A stretch of DNA of 24,016 nucleotides from Verrucomicrobiota bacterium (GTDB lineage: Bacteria; Verrucomicrobiota; Verrucomicrobiia; Chthoniobacterales; Terrimicrobiaceae): the NCBI GenBank assembly GCA_026398285.1, contig JAPLTI010000129.1, positions 1 to 24,016 of the forward strand, in the 5' to 3' direction. The notes under the pieces were generated by a model. It saw only the letters and a program-made list of their open reading frames with translations, searched no databases and was not told the origin of the DNA. Positions 22,868 through 24,016 of the stretch are shown in pieces (position 1 is the first letter of the stretch; every line of letters begins with the position of its first letter). Made by a program: the position numbers and the translations under genes.

Positions 22868-23614
22868 TTAATCAGCTGAGAGCGGGATGTCCTCAATTTG
22901 ATGCCGGAACCACCGTGGCAGAAATATTGTCAATCCATCCCGAGCCTTCCGCATCTTGCTCGCCCGTGCGAACGAACCTTCTTTGCCAATGAAGAGAGGC
23001 TGAAACTCGGTGTCGCTGATTTTGGAATCCCCTTGGCTCAGATCTTTCGCTGACACGCCAACGAGTTCTTTTGTGGCGAGGTTGATGTCCACTTTGATTC
23101 GATACCAGTTCGTGGCAGCGGCGAAGAAACCCGAATTTGGAGCAGTAAAAATCCAATGCGTCGCGCCGTAGTCCTCCAAGCGGAGGAAGAACGCGCCTTT
23201 GTTGATTCCAACATGGGCCGCGCCTTTGGAGGCGGATGCGCCAAATCCCACAGCGGCAGTGCAGGAACTGCCGGTATCGCGCTGGGTGTCGAACTCGTAG
23301 GAGAAAATGCCGGATGCCGGCAGATTGAAAGGCTCCCTCTTGAGCTCAGCTGCCGTTGCGTCTTTGGTGGCTAAGAGATTCTTCGCCACAGCAGGAGTCG
23401 TGTTGATGCCTTTGGGGAGGGTTGAAATCGAAGGAGAGTTCGGAACTCCCGCGCGGGCCCAATTATTTTGTCCGATTAAATTGGCATCGGTGTTGTAGGA
23501 GTTGAAGTCCTCGGAATAAACCGGAGTGGAGGCCACGGCTTGCGAAGCAATGGCGAGCGCTGCAATCGCGGCAAGGGCACAAACGGGGAGTATATTGGGG
23601 CGGTATGTGGTCAT
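22868..23614 (-). CDS. Secreted LamG/ConA-like protein, C-terminus frameshifted
   Basis: 248 residues as read. The signal peptide is MTTYRPNILPVCALAAIAALAIASQAVAS. The mature part (VYSEDFNSYNTDANLIGQNNWARAG..., FSYEFDTQRDTGSS, GAFFLRLEDYGATHWIF, NWYRIKVDINLATKEL) is typical of secreted beta-sandwich proteins that coat glycans. The last 28 residues (MRKARDGLTIFLPRW...) look wrong. The next frame gives DAEGSGWIDNISATVVPAS and a stop at 22893, a normal ending for this fold. One base seems missing between 22955 and 22956. The corrected gene would run 22893-23614. ATG 23614 is preferred over the TTG at 23653 because of the signal peptide. Site B lies about 100 bp upstream. First gene of the unit with 20804-22837. 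Confidence 0.75.
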   Translation of the reverse strand: MTTYRPNILPVCALAAIAALAIASQAVASTPVYSEDFNSYNTDANLIGQNNWARAGVPNSPSISTLPKGINTTPAVAKNLLATKDATAAELKREPFNLPASGIFSYEFDTQRDTGSSCTAAVGFGASASKGAAHVGINKGAFFLRLEDYGATHWIFTAPNSGFFAAATNWYRIKVDINLATKELVGVSAKDLSQGDSKISDTEFQPLFIGKEGSFARASKMRKARDGLTIFLPRWFRHQIEDIPLSAD

Positions 23615-24016
23615 ATTGATTTTGGTTGAGTTTGGTTTTATTGAAAGCGGCAATGAGAGCCACCGGAAGAGAGATTCAATATGCGCACCCGCGCAAACAA
23701 GGGTGAACTGTTTAAAAAAACGGACATCTGTTTAATAAAACGGACATTTCTGGAAGGAATGCGGATTCCGCCTGCGCGCAAGGCGGCTACGGCGCGACAA
23801 GTGCGGAATTTTGACAAAATCATGGACAGCAAAATCATTTTTTTGGGGTCCGCCTATGCGCTTTGCGGCTACGGCGTGATGCTGGGTTCATCGTCCTCGC
23901 ATGACCCATTTTTCAGACGCAAGGCGGCGTCCTCGTAATCCCCAGGTAGGGATCGCCAGGCCCTTGGCGTCCCAAACTTCAGCCGCAAAGCGGCGTTCCT
24001 GCCTGATGCGATGGCG
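23615..24016. repeat. Promoter region and repeat element at the right edge
   Basis: About 400 bp with no gene. The left third carries the paired half-sites at 23712-23750. From 23765 two similar GC-rich stretches (TCCGCCT..GCGC..CGGCTACGGCG) follow each other. Segments 23822-23880 and 23884-24016 match 9379-9440 and 9567-9699. The element runs out of the window. Confidence 0.75.
23712..23750 (-). promoter_or_regulatory. Candidate AraC-type operator, paired half-sites (site B)
   Basis: On the minus strand ATGTCCGTTTTATT (from 23747) and ATGTCCGTTTTTTT (from 23727) are exactly 20 bp apart, 98 bp upstream of the secreted-protein start at 23614. The flanking bases AAACAG between the half-sites are shared with site A (GAACAG). 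Confidence 0.6.

Overview
The window looks like a stretch of a Verrucomicrobiota-type chromosome, a moderate-confidence inference. The signs are a prepilin-like N-terminus of the FTLVELL type on a lone pseudopilin, large multidomain secreted glycosidase-like proteins with lectin-type domains, an Rpn-family (Transposase_31) nuclease gene plus a decayed copy, GC-rich hairpin repeats between genes, and start codons with almost no Shine-Dalgarno sequence. No SusC/SusD pair, sulfatase, transporter, tRNA, rRNA or CRISPR array was seen. Apart from the LacI and AraC regulators, all protein genes are on the minus strand.

Left half (1-9260). A minus-strand Rpn nuclease gene (76-1095) is divergent from a plus-strand LacI-family regulator (1223-2278). 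The regulator converges, with a 2-bp gap, on a GH63/GH37-like (alpha/alpha)6 glycosidase (2281-3546). Next come a GH36 alpha-galactosidase broken by one frameshift (3795-5743), a small secreted beta-sandwich protein (5878-6561) and an 822-residue lipoprotein with an amidotransferase-like domain and a glycosidase-like barrel (6641-9109). The motif TGTTA-N3-TAACA lies just before the LacI gene, before the small secreted gene and, with one mismatch, before the lipoprotein gene. These genes therefore look like one LacI-controlled regulon. A 133-bp duplication carries the operator and the last codons of a lost second lipoprotein copy.

Middle (9261-10267). This is a repeat-rich scar holding a 57-bp sequence repeated exactly elsewhere, GC hairpins and an internally deleted Rpn copy.

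Right half (10268-24016). Three minus-strand transcription units surround an AraC-type regulator (19339-20274, plus): (i) pseudopilin, small secreted protein, 1145-residue GH42-like protein and LamG protein (15536 to 10268); (ii) a BNR/neuraminidase-like protein and a GH-A clan glycosidase, both without signal peptides and 2 bp apart (19009 to 15690); (iii) a secreted LamG-like protein and a CBM plus GH-like barrel protein (23614 to 20804). Paired direct half-sites, ATGTC(C/T)G followed by a T-run and spaced 20-21 bp, occur before unit (i), before unit (iii) and twice in the divergent region between unit (ii) and the regulator gene. That arrangement suits an AraC-family dimer, so I propose an AraC regulon for a complex glycan whose identity I cannot tell.

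Between the convergent AraC gene and unit (iii) lies an array of sixteen 21-bp repeats. Two genes (GH36 and the secreted protein at 22868-23614) each look one base short, which could be real decay or sequencing error.
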